Source: Terrimonas sp. | GTDB lineage: Bacteria; Bacteroidota; Bacteroidia; Chitinophagales; Chitinophagaceae | Length of the DNA stretch: 64,000 nucleotides | Direction: 5' to 3' | Assembly: GCF_003075435.1 (NCBI RefSeq) | Contig: NZ_QCZJ01000007.1 | Location: forward strand, 178,662-242,661 | Part shown: piece by piece, positions 18,695-26,714 of the stretch | How the letters are laid out: each line of letters starts with the position of its first letter | Numbering within the stretch: the stretch's first letter is position 1 | Made by a program: the position numbers and the translations under genes | Notes under the pieces: model-generated | The model's input: only the letters and a program-made list of their open reading frames with translations | The model's database searches: none | What the model was told of the DNA's origin: nothing

Positions 18695-19165
18695 TTAACC
18701 GCTTATCTTAGCTGAATTGCTATAGCTTTCGTACCTGCCATTTTTTTCTGTAATCACAATACGAAAAACTATCCCATCTATAGTTTCGTTATCAGCATAA
18801 AAAGGCCAATGTTTACCAATATGAGTGGTTTCACTCGATCTCATTGGCAAATTCCGGTGCAATAAGATTTGTATGGCAGCAACGCGGTCTGCAGGATCAG
18901 TAATTTCCTCATACCTGCCCCAGGCAATCACACTTTGCCAGTTTGCCATATCCCCATAATCGTCTACCTCAAAACAAACTTCGGGATTTGCACGCATAGC
19001 ATCAATTTTCATTCCTTCGTATGTATGTGCGTATATACTGTTGCCTTCATACGCATAACTGATCGGCACAACATATATTTTGTTGTTGATGGAGCAACCG
19101 ATCCGACCGACTATTTGCCTTTCCAGCAATTCGTCAATCTGTATTTCTGTTAACTTACCTACCAT
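18695..19165 (-). CDS. Pyridoxamine 5'-phosphate oxidase-like flavin-binding protein
   Basis: The 156-aa protein has the split-barrel FMN-binding pattern of the PNPOx-like family: GRIGCSINNKIYVVPISYAYEGNSIYAHTYEGMKIDAMRANPEVCFEVDD. The ATG at 19165 begins MVGKLTEIQIDELLE, which matches the family start. Members are FMN or F420 binding reductases or heme-related proteins of varied role, and no specific activity can be assigned. No operon partner is apparent. Confidence 0.85.
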   Translation of the reverse strand: MVGKLTEIQIDELLERQIVGRIGCSINNKIYVVPISYAYEGNSIYAHTYEGMKIDAMRANPEVCFEVDDYGDMANWQSVIAWGRYEEITDPADRVAAIQILLHRNLPMRSSETTHIGKHWPFYADNETIDGIVFRIVITEKNGRYESYSNSAKISG

Positions 19166-19233
19166 AATACACAAAATTATTCGCTGTTACCATGAGTATA
19201 AATGATCTGCATCAATACAAATTATGAATATTA

Positions 19234-20517
19234 TCAGCCTGAAGTATGGAATCTTGCATGCATTGCTTTTTCCAGTGATTCACGATGTTCAGGATGCGCA
19301 ATGCTGATAAGCGCTTTAGCCCTTTGCCGCAGATTTTTCCCAAATAGATTTACAATACCATATTCCGTAACTACCCAGTGTATATGCCCACGGGTGGTAA
19401 CCACACCGGCGCCTTCTTTTAAAAAAGGAACAATACGCGATATGCCTTTTGAAGTAACAGATGGCATTGCGATAATAGGTTTCCCTTCATCAGATAATGA
19501 GGCGCCATGCATAAAATCCATTTGTCCGCCAATACCGGAGTATTGATAGGTCCCGATTGAATCAGCACAAACCTGCCCGGTCAGATCAATTTCTATCGCG
19601 CTGTTTATAGCTGTGGCTTTAGGGTTTTGCCTGATACTGCGGGTGTCATTTACATAGCCGATATCCAACACCAGTAATGATGGGTTATTATCTGCAAAAT
19701 TGTACAGCTTTTTTGTACCGAGCAAAAAACTGGTAACGGATAGCCCGGTATTGATTTTCTTTTTACTGTTATTAATAATACCTTTCTCCAGCAGCGGCAT
19801 AACGCCATCTGAAAACATTTCGGTATGGAGCCCCAGATTTTTATGTCCATGCAGGTTTTTCAATACCTGGTCGGGAATAGTGCCGATACCCATTTGCAGG
19901 GTGGCGCCGTCTTCAATAAGCGAGGCAACATTACGGCCAATCTGCTCACTTATGGGCGAGGACCCGGAAGCATAATTAACCTCCGGCAACAGTGTATCAC
20001 AAAATACCAGTGTGTCAATTTCATTTACATGTACAATGCCATCTCCCAAAGTACGCGGCATATTCGGATTAACCTGTGCTATTACATGCTTGGCTGTTTC
20101 AACTGCCGCTGCTGCAATATCCACTGAGGTTCCGAGCGAACAATACCCATGTTTATCAGGAGGAGAAACCTGTATGAGCGCTACATCAACAGGCAATATA
20201 TTTTTCCTGAACAACTGTGGTATCTGGCTTAGAAAAATAGGTACATAATCACCGGCTTCGCTGTTGGCAACAGCGCGGGTATTGGCTGAAACAAATAAGG
20301 AATTAAAGAAAAAGCTTTTCCTGTAATCAGGATGGTTAAAATCGAGCGGGCCGATATTGGTAATGCTTACCAGCTCTACTTCCCTTAATTCCGAATGCCT
20401 TTTTTGCATAGCCTGCACCAATGGCACCGGCGTTGCGGCACTACCATGTATAAAAACGCGGTCTCCCGATTTTATAATTTTTACTGCATCTTCCGCGCTT
20501 ACATAACTATAATTCAT
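19234..20517 (-). CDS. Acetyl-CoA hydrolase/transferase family protein (acetate/4-hydroxybutyrate CoA-transferase type)
   Basis: The 427-aa protein shows the two-domain CoA-transferase layout: GDRVFIHGSAATPVPLVQAM near the start, GATLQMGIGTIPDQVL in the middle, and GIGGQMDFMHGASLSDEGKPIIAMPS with VVTTRGHIHWVVTEYGIVNLFGKNLRQRAKALI at the end. It would move CoA between short acids such as acetate, butyrate or hydroxybutyrate. It starts 19 bases after the stop of the upstream SDR gene, so the two are very likely an operon and may serve the same short-chain acyl route; this last point is inference. Confidence 0.9.
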   Translation of the reverse strand: MNYSYVSAEDAVKIIKSGDRVFIHGSAATPVPLVQAMQKRHSELREVELVSITNIGPLDFNHPDYRKSFFFNSLFVSANTRAVANSEAGDYVPIFLSQIPQLFRKNILPVDVALIQVSPPDKHGYCSLGTSVDIAAAAVETAKHVIAQVNPNMPRTLGDGIVHVNEIDTLVFCDTLLPEVNYASGSSPISEQIGRNVASLIEDGATLQMGIGTIPDQVLKNLHGHKNLGLHTEMFSDGVMPLLEKGIINNSKKKINTGLSVTSFLLGTKKLYNFADNNPSLLVLDIGYVNDTRSIRQNPKATAINSAIEIDLTGQVCADSIGTYQYSGIGGQMDFMHGASLSDEGKPIIAMPSVTSKGISRIVPFLKEGAGVVTTRGHIHWVVTEYGIVNLFGKNLRQRAKALISIAHPEHRESLEKAMHARFHTSG

Positions 20518-20536
20518 GCTCTGTATTTTCTATAAT

Positions 20537-21286
20537 TTACTTAGAAAGATATCCGCCATCAACAGCATAATAGCTTCCATTAACAAAGGATGCTTTATCA
20601 GAGCTCAGCCATGCTACCAGTTCAGCAACTTCGTTTGCTTCTCCTAAACGACCGATGGGATGTAAAGAAACAAGCATTTGCTTTGCAGCCGCATCCATAT
20701 TATCCAGTAATGGCGTATTAATAAATGCGGGTCCAACAGCATTGGTACGTATTCCCTTTGCCGCGTATTCTATTGCCGCATTTTGCGTTAAACCTACTAC
20801 GCCATGCTTTGCAGCAACATAGCCTGACGCAGTAGCAAAACCAACCTGGCCTAAAATAGAAGCCATATTCACTATTGCTCCTTTTCCTTGTTTCAGCATT
20901 TGCTGCAACTCATATTTCATACAATAAAATACACTGTTGAGATTAACAGCAATAACCTTGTTCCATCCTTCAATACTCATATCTGCAATAAAGTTTGCTT
21001 CACCGCCAATGCCGGCATTGTTACATGCAATATCCAGGCTACCGTATTGCTTTACCGTGCCTGCTATCAGAGCTTCACAGGCAGCAGCATCGCTTACATC
21101 AGCTTTAATAAATACAGCTTCGCCCCCGGCAGATTTAATTTGCGAAACTACTTCCTGCCCATGCGCTTCGTTCACATCACTCACTACTACTTTTGCACCA
21201 AGTTCGGCATATAGTTCAGCAACAGCTTTTCCAATACCTGAACCTGCGCCTGTAACCAATGCGGTTTTGTTTTTTATATCTTTCAT
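20537..21286 (-). CDS. Short-chain dehydrogenase/reductase
   Basis: This 249-aa classical SDR has the cofactor motif TGAGSGIG at the N-terminus, NNAGIGG in the middle, and the catalytic YVAAK (Tyr-x3-Lys) with an upstream Ser in MASILGQVG. DVNEAH after strand 2 has the Asp expected for NAD preference. The C-terminus FVNGSYYAVDGGYLSK is typical. It oxidises or reduces an alcohol or ketone; with the adjacent CoA-transferase a hydroxyacid substrate is possible but unproved. Confidence 0.9.
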   Translation of the reverse strand: MKDIKNKTALVTGAGSGIGKAVAELYAELGAKVVVSDVNEAHGQEVVSQIKSAGGEAVFIKADVSDAAACEALIAGTVKQYGSLDIACNNAGIGGEANFIADMSIEGWNKVIAVNLNSVFYCMKYELQQMLKQGKGAIVNMASILGQVGFATASGYVAAKHGVVGLTQNAAIEYAAKGIRTNAVGPAFINTPLLDNMDAAAKQMLVSLHPIGRLGEANEVAELVAWLSSDKASFVNGSYYAVDGGYLSK

Positions 21287-21464
21287 AACAATTATTTTAA
21301 AGATTGCAAGCTAAAGATGTTTGTGGTAGCACCGGCATAATAATATCATCTGCACGGATGATATTCATCAGGCATATAAAGGTACTATTGCATATAAACA
21401 TTCACAATAGTATTTGGGTGTATTTAAAATTATCGCTGCATATTTTATTTAGTTGCCTTACCCC

Positions 21465-21480
21465 TGCCTGCCGGCAGTCT
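21465..21480. repeat. CTGCCGGCAG palindrome
   Basis: A short perfect palindrome within the 279-base gap between the divergent SDR and DUF5829 genes. Similar CCTGCCGGCAGG words are frequent between genes in Bacteroidota. Nothing else is evident in this gap. Confidence 0.35.
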
Positions 21481-21565
21481 TTTTATTCCCTATCCGCGCA
21501 GCAGCGAGGGAAATCGGTGCGACAATTTTAAATGCGCTTATAGTATTTTTATAAAAAATTCAGGT

Positions 21566-22441
21566 ATGCTATATTTCAAAAAACTTGTTTTAATGTTTGC
21601 TTGTTTTACCTGGAATATTTTACAGGCGCAACAAACAAATATCCCTGCTACTTCTTTCAGTCATATATATTTTGTAATTGACAGTGCAACTTATAATGCC
21701 TTATCTCAAAACAAGTTTTGTACAGATACATTATTCTATTATTCAAAAGGAGCAGTAAACACCGACCAGGGAAGTTGGGACGGGCAGTATTTTGAAGGAG
21801 AAGCAGATTACTGGGAGGTTTTTCAACCGGATGCGGTATCAAAAATGTCTGTGGGTGATATTGGACTGGGATTTATGCTACATCAGCCTTATGAAGCAAA
21901 AATATTTCAACAGCAATGGCAAAATTTAAGCAGTGACAGTATACAGTCCGATGCATTTACCAGCAATGCAGGCAAGGACACGATTATGGTTGAAACAATG
22001 AATTACAGGGACTCAATGCTGACCGGCGGACCATCAAGCTTTTTTACTTTATACTATCATCCGGGTATTTTAAGAAAAATGAAATTTACGGAAGAAAATA
22101 TACAGGCTGGGATTGATCAAAAGCTGATCAATCAACGGTCACATGCTAATGATAGGAAGCCAATACTTTTTAAAAAAGTTGAAAAAGTATTTATCACCCT
22201 CACACCTCATGAATACCGCAGGCATAAAATTGCCTTACTGGCAATGGGCTATACGGAAACGGGCAACCGGCATTTTAAAAAAGATATTGAAATAGATATT
22301 CAATTGGAGGAAAAGCCAACTCACCGGCTGAATAAAATCGTTTTTAGTTTAACAAGAGAAACAGGGAACAGAACGATTACGATATCTCCTGGTTTACTCC
22401 TTTCCATTACAGGAGAGGATGGAGCATTGATTATACGGTAA
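21566..22441 (+). CDS. DUF5829 family secreted protein
   Basis: The 291-aa protein has a signal peptide (LVLMFACFTWNILQAQQ) and then the DUF5829 signature FSHIYFVIDSATYNALSQNKF followed by GSWDGQYFEGEADYWEVFQP. The fold seems related to glyoxalase-like proteins that compare a queried object, but no activity is known. Length is usual for the family. A clear terminator begins at its stop codon. Confidence 0.82.
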   Translation: MLYFKKLVLMFACFTWNILQAQQTNIPATSFSHIYFVIDSATYNALSQNKFCTDTLFYYSKGAVNTDQGSWDGQYFEGEADYWEVFQPDAVSKMSVGDIGLGFMLHQPYEAKIFQQQWQNLSSDSIQSDAFTSNAGKDTIMVETMNYRDSMLTGGPSSFFTLYYHPGILRKMKFTEENIQAGIDQKLINQRSHANDRKPILFKKVEKVFITLTPHEYRRHKIALLAMGYTETGNRHFKKDIEIDIQLEEKPTHRLNKIVFSLTRETGNRTITISPGLLLSITGEDGALIIR

Positions 22442-22480
22442 GCGATCTGATACAGCTTCCCCGGTATTGAGATCGCTTTT
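22440..22480 (+). terminator. Terminator of the DUF5829 gene
   Basis: The 9-base arms AAGCGATCT (22440-22448) and AGATCGCTT (22470-22478) pair perfectly and are followed by TT. The loop is long (21 bases). The stem begins inside the stop codon. Confidence 0.65.
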
Positions 22481-22868
22481 CCTGCATGTACGGGTTCGAA
22501 ATACGAAAAGGAGGTTGAATAATAATACACTTTGATTCAGTGCTAACAGCAAATACAAACGAGCTTGCGTCGTTTCTACCGCCTTCATGGAGATTAAATT
22601 AAAAGTATTTCACGGCGGGAGAGAACTTTCCTCACCGAAGGTAAATCCGTTGGGCAGTAGCGCAAAAGTTGCGATAGTACCAAAGCGAGGCGGATATCTC
22701 TCCCGCCAAAAGATGTCGTAGCTCAATACAACATACAGGCGGGATCGATATGACGATACTCTTAGCCTCACTGCGAGCCCGTACATGCCGGAGAACAATC
22801 TCATACAACTTCGGAAATGGAAATTGCTTCAGATTTTTCTAAAAGTAAAGCACCTGATTATACGTTAA
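22442..22868. other. Gene-free stretch with palindromic element B
   Basis: These 427 bases hold the terminator of the preceding gene and the nested palindromic element at 22481-22791. No convincing gene is present; candidate frames here are by-products of the repeat. Confidence 0.7.
22481..22791. repeat. Palindromic repeat B (nested inverted repeats)
   Basis: Outer arms at 22481-22498 and 22774-22791 pair at 16 of 18 positions (GCATGTACGGGTTCG against CGAGCCCGTACATGC). Inner arms GGCGGGAGAGA (22614-22624) and TCTCTCCCGCC (22697-22707) pair perfectly. Between them lies GTTGGGCAGTAGCG and GCGAGGCGGATAT. Inner arms, loop words and the right flank recur in repeat C. The whole looks like a MITE-sized element of about 310 bases without coding capacity. 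Confidence 0.65.
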
Positions 22869-23348
22869 TCATTGCTTATTTATCCATGAAACATATTTTT
22901 TAAAAGAAACATACTTCTTTCCTTTCTTCATTAATATTAAAAGATAATATTTGCCATCTTCGTAATCATCATCATTCATTGCACCAATATAATCCCCTCT
23001 CTTAACATGATTTCCGATTATAAGAGGGCAAAACTTAAATGAGCCATAAGAAATGATTCTTCTGCCAGAACGTACAAGACAAAAAATATCTTCATCAAAT
23101 TTTAAAACATTAATTACAGTGCCGGCAATAATCGAAAAGACTGAATCACTTTCTAGGTGGTTGTATATATATAATCCATTACTTTCAGAGTAATAATGTT
23201 GCAAGGGCGAAGGCACAATAATAAAGCCAGATTTAATAGGGATGTTTTGAGATAATGAAATAGAATCTTTAACCTGTCCCACTGCCCCAATTAGAAATAG
23301 CAGGTTGAACACAACGATAAAGTATAACTCTGTCATTATTTTTTTCAT
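22869..23348 (-). CDS. Secreted LytM/M23-like protein without catalytic histidines
   Basis: The 159-aa protein starts at ATG 23348 with a signal peptide (ELYFIVVFNLLFLIGAVGQ). The rest follows the beta-sandwich pattern of M23 peptidases: SIIAGTVINVLKFDEDIFCLV, then IISYGSFKFCPLIIGNHVKRGDYIGAM, then YYLLILMKKGKKYV. The HxxxD and HxH metal motifs are absent, so it is probably a non-enzymatic LytM-like protein such as a regulator or cell-wall binder. The fold assignment is tentative. It ends 37 bases after the YdcF gene on the same strand and may share its transcript. Confidence 0.6.
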   Translation of the reverse strand: MKKIMTELYFIVVFNLLFLIGAVGQVKDSISLSQNIPIKSGFIIVPSPLQHYYSESNGLYIYNHLESDSVFSIIAGTVINVLKFDEDIFCLVRSGRRIISYGSFKFCPLIIGNHVKRGDYIGAMNDDDYEDGKYYLLILMKKGKKYVSFKKYVSWINKQ

Positions 23349-23385
23349 ATAAAAAATCACACTTTGCACATCCCTGTCTTGTACT

Positions 23386-24081
23386 TTAACGCGCCAGATG
23401 TTTATCAAACCCTGCTGCAATCAGTTTTTCATAAGCCTGCCATACATCATCGGGTATATCCATCGGTATCTGAAAGCCTTTTGCCGGATAAATTTTAATA
23501 CGCTGCAAATCGCCTACCATAATATTTATTACTTTTTCTACCGGTATATCTTCTGTTGGGTAGGCTTCAAAAGAGTATTGAGGAGAAGTAACCAGTAAAT
23601 CTTTATCAGGCCAATGCCGCTTGAAGGTAGCATAGCTTCGTCTTTCCATGTAGGGTTTTTGCACTACTATAAAAGTCTGGGGGTCCAGCCCGTTTTCTTT
23701 TAAAATTTTTTGTGAAAAGATGATATTCTCGCCTGTATTGGTTGATTTGTTTTCAATAAGAATATCTTTTGCAGGAACGCCTTTTTGTACAGCTATCGCA
23801 GCAAACTGGTCTGCCTCGGGTACCGTCCATATATCGCTGGTAAGATTTCCAAGTCCTCCTGAAAAAACAATCCGTGGTGCAAACCCCTGCAGGTATAATT
23901 CCGCAGCCCTGTCAGCCACTCTTATATCATGGCTACCCAATGCAAGTATGCAATCTGATTTTTTCAGTTCGTGGTTCATGTGGTGATAATCCCAAAGCGT
24001 TTTTGCAGATGCTATAATTCCGGGTGACAATATATTATTCATTTTGAAAGCTTTGTCTTTATCATCAAAAATACAAGTCAT
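23386..24081 (-). CDS. YdcF family (DUF218) protein
   Basis: The 231-aa protein has the YdcF/DUF218 core: DCILALGSHDIRVADRAAELYLQG, then PRIVFSGGLG, EADQFAAIAVQKGVPAKDILIENKSTNTGENI and FIVVQKPYMERRSYATFKR. Starts at ATG 24081 or 24042 are possible. A longer reading is rejected because it would overlap the divergent amidohydrolase gene. DUF218 proteins bind a nucleotide or SAM-like ligand and some act in envelope assembly; no signal or membrane helix is present here, so it is likely cytoplasmic. Confidence 0.85.
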   Translation of the reverse strand: MTCIFDDKDKAFKMNNILSPGIIASAKTLWDYHHMNHELKKSDCILALGSHDIRVADRAAELYLQGFAPRIVFSGGLGNLTSDIWTVPEADQFAAIAVQKGVPAKDILIENKSTNTGENIIFSQKILKENGLDPQTFIVVQKPYMERRSYATFKRHWPDKDLLVTSPQYSFEAYPTEDIPVEKVINIMVGDLQRIKIYPAKGFQIPMDIPDDVWQAYEKLIAAGFDKHLAR

Positions 24082-24154
24082 TTTAATATTCCGCTTTAAC
24101 AAAAAAGAGTAACATATATTTATCCCGTATATTGGGTAATCATAAATACAATAC

Positions 24155-25618
24155 ATGAGCGCAATACACAGATCCATTTCAGTTTTATGTATACTGTTTA
24201 TAGCTTTTACAGTATCTGCACAAAAGAAGAAGCCAACTGATCCTGCAGCTAAACTAAAAGACGAAGCGGTACAGGACATACAAAGCAAAGCCGCTGAATA
24301 TAAGAAAAACGCTATGGAGATATGGGGCTTTGCTGAAGTGGGGTATAAAGAAGTGAAAAGTTCGGCGCTGCATCAGCAAACATTAAAAGATAATGGATTT
24401 ACGGTTGAAGCAGGGGTAGCAGGTATACCAACAGCATTCGTAGCAACTTATGGCAGCGGCAAACCGGTTATTGGTATCCTTGCGGAATTTGATGCTTTAC
24501 CCGGTATGTCGCAGGAAGCTGTTCCTGAAAAAAAAGCTGTTGATGGTAAAAACGCCGGACATGCATGCGGGCATCATTTATTCGGCACCGCCGCTGTAGC
24601 AGCAGGCATTGCTATTAAAAAATTAATAGCTGAAAAAAAGATAACAGGTACGGTTAAAGTATTTGGCTGCCCGGCTGAAGAAGGAGGAAGCGGCAAAGTA
24701 TATATGGTACGCGCAGGATTGTTTAATGATGCAGACGCCATTATTCACTGGCACCCCGGCGATGACAATGAAGTGACCATGACGAGCGCCCTGGCAAACA
24801 AATCTGCCAAGTTTCGTTTTAAAGGTATAGCAGCGCATGCGTCAGGGGCGCCGGAAAAAGGGCGCTCATCATTAGATGCTGTAGAAGCGATGGATATGAT
24901 GGCAAATATGATGCGTGAGCACATGCCGCAGGAAGCGAGACTGCATTATGTGATTACAAATGGTGGGAAGGCCCCTAATATTGTTCCGGATTTTGCTGAA
25001 GTGTATTACTATGTTCGTCATCCCAAAAAAGAAGAAGTAAAAGCCATTTTTGAAAGAGTGGTAAAAGCTGCGCAGGGCGCTGCACTTGGTACCGAAACAA
25101 CGATGGAATATGAAATTATCGGCGGCACACATGATATGCTGCTGAACAAAACTTTAGGCGAAGTGATGCAGAAAAATCTTGATAAGGCAGGCGGCGTTGA
25201 CTATACTTCTGAAGAAATTGAATTCGCTAAAAAAATACAATCCACTTTTACATTTAAAGCGCCGGCAATTGAAAATGCGGCTAAGGTAAAGCCATTTAAA
25301 TCAGTGCCGGATGCCGGCGGCGGCTCCACAGATGTGGGAGATGTAAGCTATGCTGTACCAACTGTGGGGATGAGTGCCGCTACCTGGGTGCCCGGCACAC
25401 CCGCACACAGCTGGCAGGCAGTTGCCGCCGGCGGTACTGATATTGGTGCTAAAGGAATGATAGTGGCTGCAAAAACAATAGCAATGACGGCAATTGATTT
25501 ATATACCAATTCCGCCATCATCACAAAAGCCACTGAAGAATTTAAATCTGCCAAAGGCGATTATAAATACGAAGCGTTGTTGGGTGACAGAAGTCCTGCA
25601 TTGAATTACAGGGACTAA
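24155..25618 (+). CDS. Secreted M20 family amidohydrolase (AbgB-like)
   Basis: The 487-aa protein has a signal peptide (VLCILFIAFTVSAQ) and the M20D layout: GILAEFDALPGMSQ, NAGHACGHHLFGTAAVAAGIA with the metal-binding Cys/His cluster, CPAEEGGSGKVYMVRAGLF with the catalytic Glu, and SAKFRFKGIAAHASGAPEKGRSSLDA for the dimer domain. The length and the APNIVPDFAEVYYYVRHP stretch match the AbgB group, which hydrolyses p-aminobenzoyl-glutamate or other N-acyl amino acids. Export to the periplasm suggests a role in scavenging. An epimerase gene follows 47 bases later. Confidence 0.88.
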   Translation: MSAIHRSISVLCILFIAFTVSAQKKKPTDPAAKLKDEAVQDIQSKAAEYKKNAMEIWGFAEVGYKEVKSSALHQQTLKDNGFTVEAGVAGIPTAFVATYGSGKPVIGILAEFDALPGMSQEAVPEKKAVDGKNAGHACGHHLFGTAAVAAGIAIKKLIAEKKITGTVKVFGCPAEEGGSGKVYMVRAGLFNDADAIIHWHPGDDNEVTMTSALANKSAKFRFKGIAAHASGAPEKGRSSLDAVEAMDMMANMMREHMPQEARLHYVITNGGKAPNIVPDFAEVYYYVRHPKKEEVKAIFERVVKAAQGAALGTETTMEYEIIGGTHDMLLNKTLGEVMQKNLDKAGGVDYTSEEIEFAKKIQSTFTFKAPAIENAAKVKPFKSVPDAGGGSTDVGDVSYAVPTVGMSAATWVPGTPAHSWQAVAAGGTDIGAKGMIVAAKTIAMTAIDLYTNSAIITKATEEFKSAKGDYKYEALLGDRSPALNYRD

Positions 25619-25665
25619 GAAAACTGTTAAGGTAAATTCAATAACGAATAGCAGAAAATTTAATC

Positions 25666-26640
25666 ATGAAAATAGTTGTTATTGGGGGAACGGGGCATAT
25701 AGGCACATACCTTATTCCACGTTTGGTAAAAGCCGGGCATGAAATAATATGTGTAAGCCGCCGGCAACGTAACCCTTATCATACCCAACCCGAATGGAAA
25801 GCTGTTCAGCAGGTTACTATTGACCGGGCAGCGGCTGAAGCAAAAGGAACTTTCGGTACTGAAATCAGGATGCTGGAAGCGGAAGCGGTAATAGATCTGA
25901 TTTGTTTTACTCCTGAAAGTGCTGCCGGGCTTGCAGAAGCTTTAACAGGTTGCGTGCAGCATTTTATACATTGCGGCACAATGTGGGTGCACGGTTACAG
26001 CGAACAGGTGCCAACCGTTGAAACACAAAAAAGAAAGCCATTTGGAGAATACGGCATTAATAAAGCAAAAATTGAAGCATACCTGCTGTCGCTTTATGCA
26101 AAAAACAGGTTCCCGGTTACCATATTGCATCCCGGGCATATTACCGGGCCCGGCTGGCTTCCTATAAATCCTGCCGGTCATCTTGACCCTGATGTGTTTA
26201 TTAAACTTGCGAAGGGCGAAGGAGTTATCTTACCTGATATAGGGATGGAAACGCTCCATCACGTGCATGCGGATGATGTGGCACAGGCTTTTGAAAAAGC
26301 GATTACATATCGCCAGTCCGCTATTGGAGAAAGTTTTCACGTTGTATCGGAACAAGCCATTACTTTGAGAGGATATGCTACAGCAATGGCCGAATGGTTT
26401 GGGAAAAATGCAAACCTGGGCTTTTTGCCCTGGGAAGAATGGAAAAAAACAGTTGCCGGCAAAGATGCTGAACTAACGTGGGATCATATTGCACACAGCC
26501 CTGTTGGAAGTATAGAAAAAGCAAAACGCCTGTTGCATTATGCACCCCTTTACAGCTCGCTGCAGGCAGTGCAGGAAGCGGTACAATATTATTTCAGGCA
26601 GGAAAACATACCGCTCGTAGCTGCTGATCATTACAATTAA
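25666..26640 (+). CDS. NAD-dependent epimerase/dehydratase family protein
   Basis: The 324-aa extended-SDR protein has the Rossmann motif VVIGGTGHIGTYLIPRL at the N-terminus and a YGINK (Tyr-x3-Lys) active site. ILHPGHITGPGWLPINP and HHVHADDVAQAFEKA are typical of the sugar-nucleotide epimerase fold. It lacks a signal peptide. The substrate is unknown. It follows the amidohydrolase by 47 bases and ends at a bidirectional terminator, so a two-gene transcript is likely. Confidence 0.87.
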   Translation: MKIVVIGGTGHIGTYLIPRLVKAGHEIICVSRRQRNPYHTQPEWKAVQQVTIDRAAAEAKGTFGTEIRMLEAEAVIDLICFTPESAAGLAEALTGCVQHFIHCGTMWVHGYSEQVPTVETQKRKPFGEYGINKAKIEAYLLSLYAKNRFPVTILHPGHITGPGWLPINPAGHLDPDVFIKLAKGEGVILPDIGMETLHHVHADDVAQAFEKAITYRQSAIGESFHVVSEQAITLRGYATAMAEWFGKNANLGFLPWEEWKKTVAGKDAELTWDHIAHSPVGSIEKAKRLLHYAPLYSSLQAVQEAVQYYFRQENIPLVAADHYN

Positions 26641-26646
26641 ATGCAT

Positions 26647-26684
26647 AAAAAAAGCACGGACATTTTTCAGTCCGTACTTTTTTA
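26647..26684. terminator. Bidirectional terminator between epimerase and susD genes
   Basis: Arms AGCACGGAC (26653-26661) and GTCCGTACT (26670-26678) pair with one mismatch around an 8-nt loop. An A-run lies before and a T-run after, so both convergent transcripts can end here. Confidence 0.88.
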
Positions 26685-26714
26685 AATGATAGTTGCAGAG
26701 AGTAAGAAATGAGT

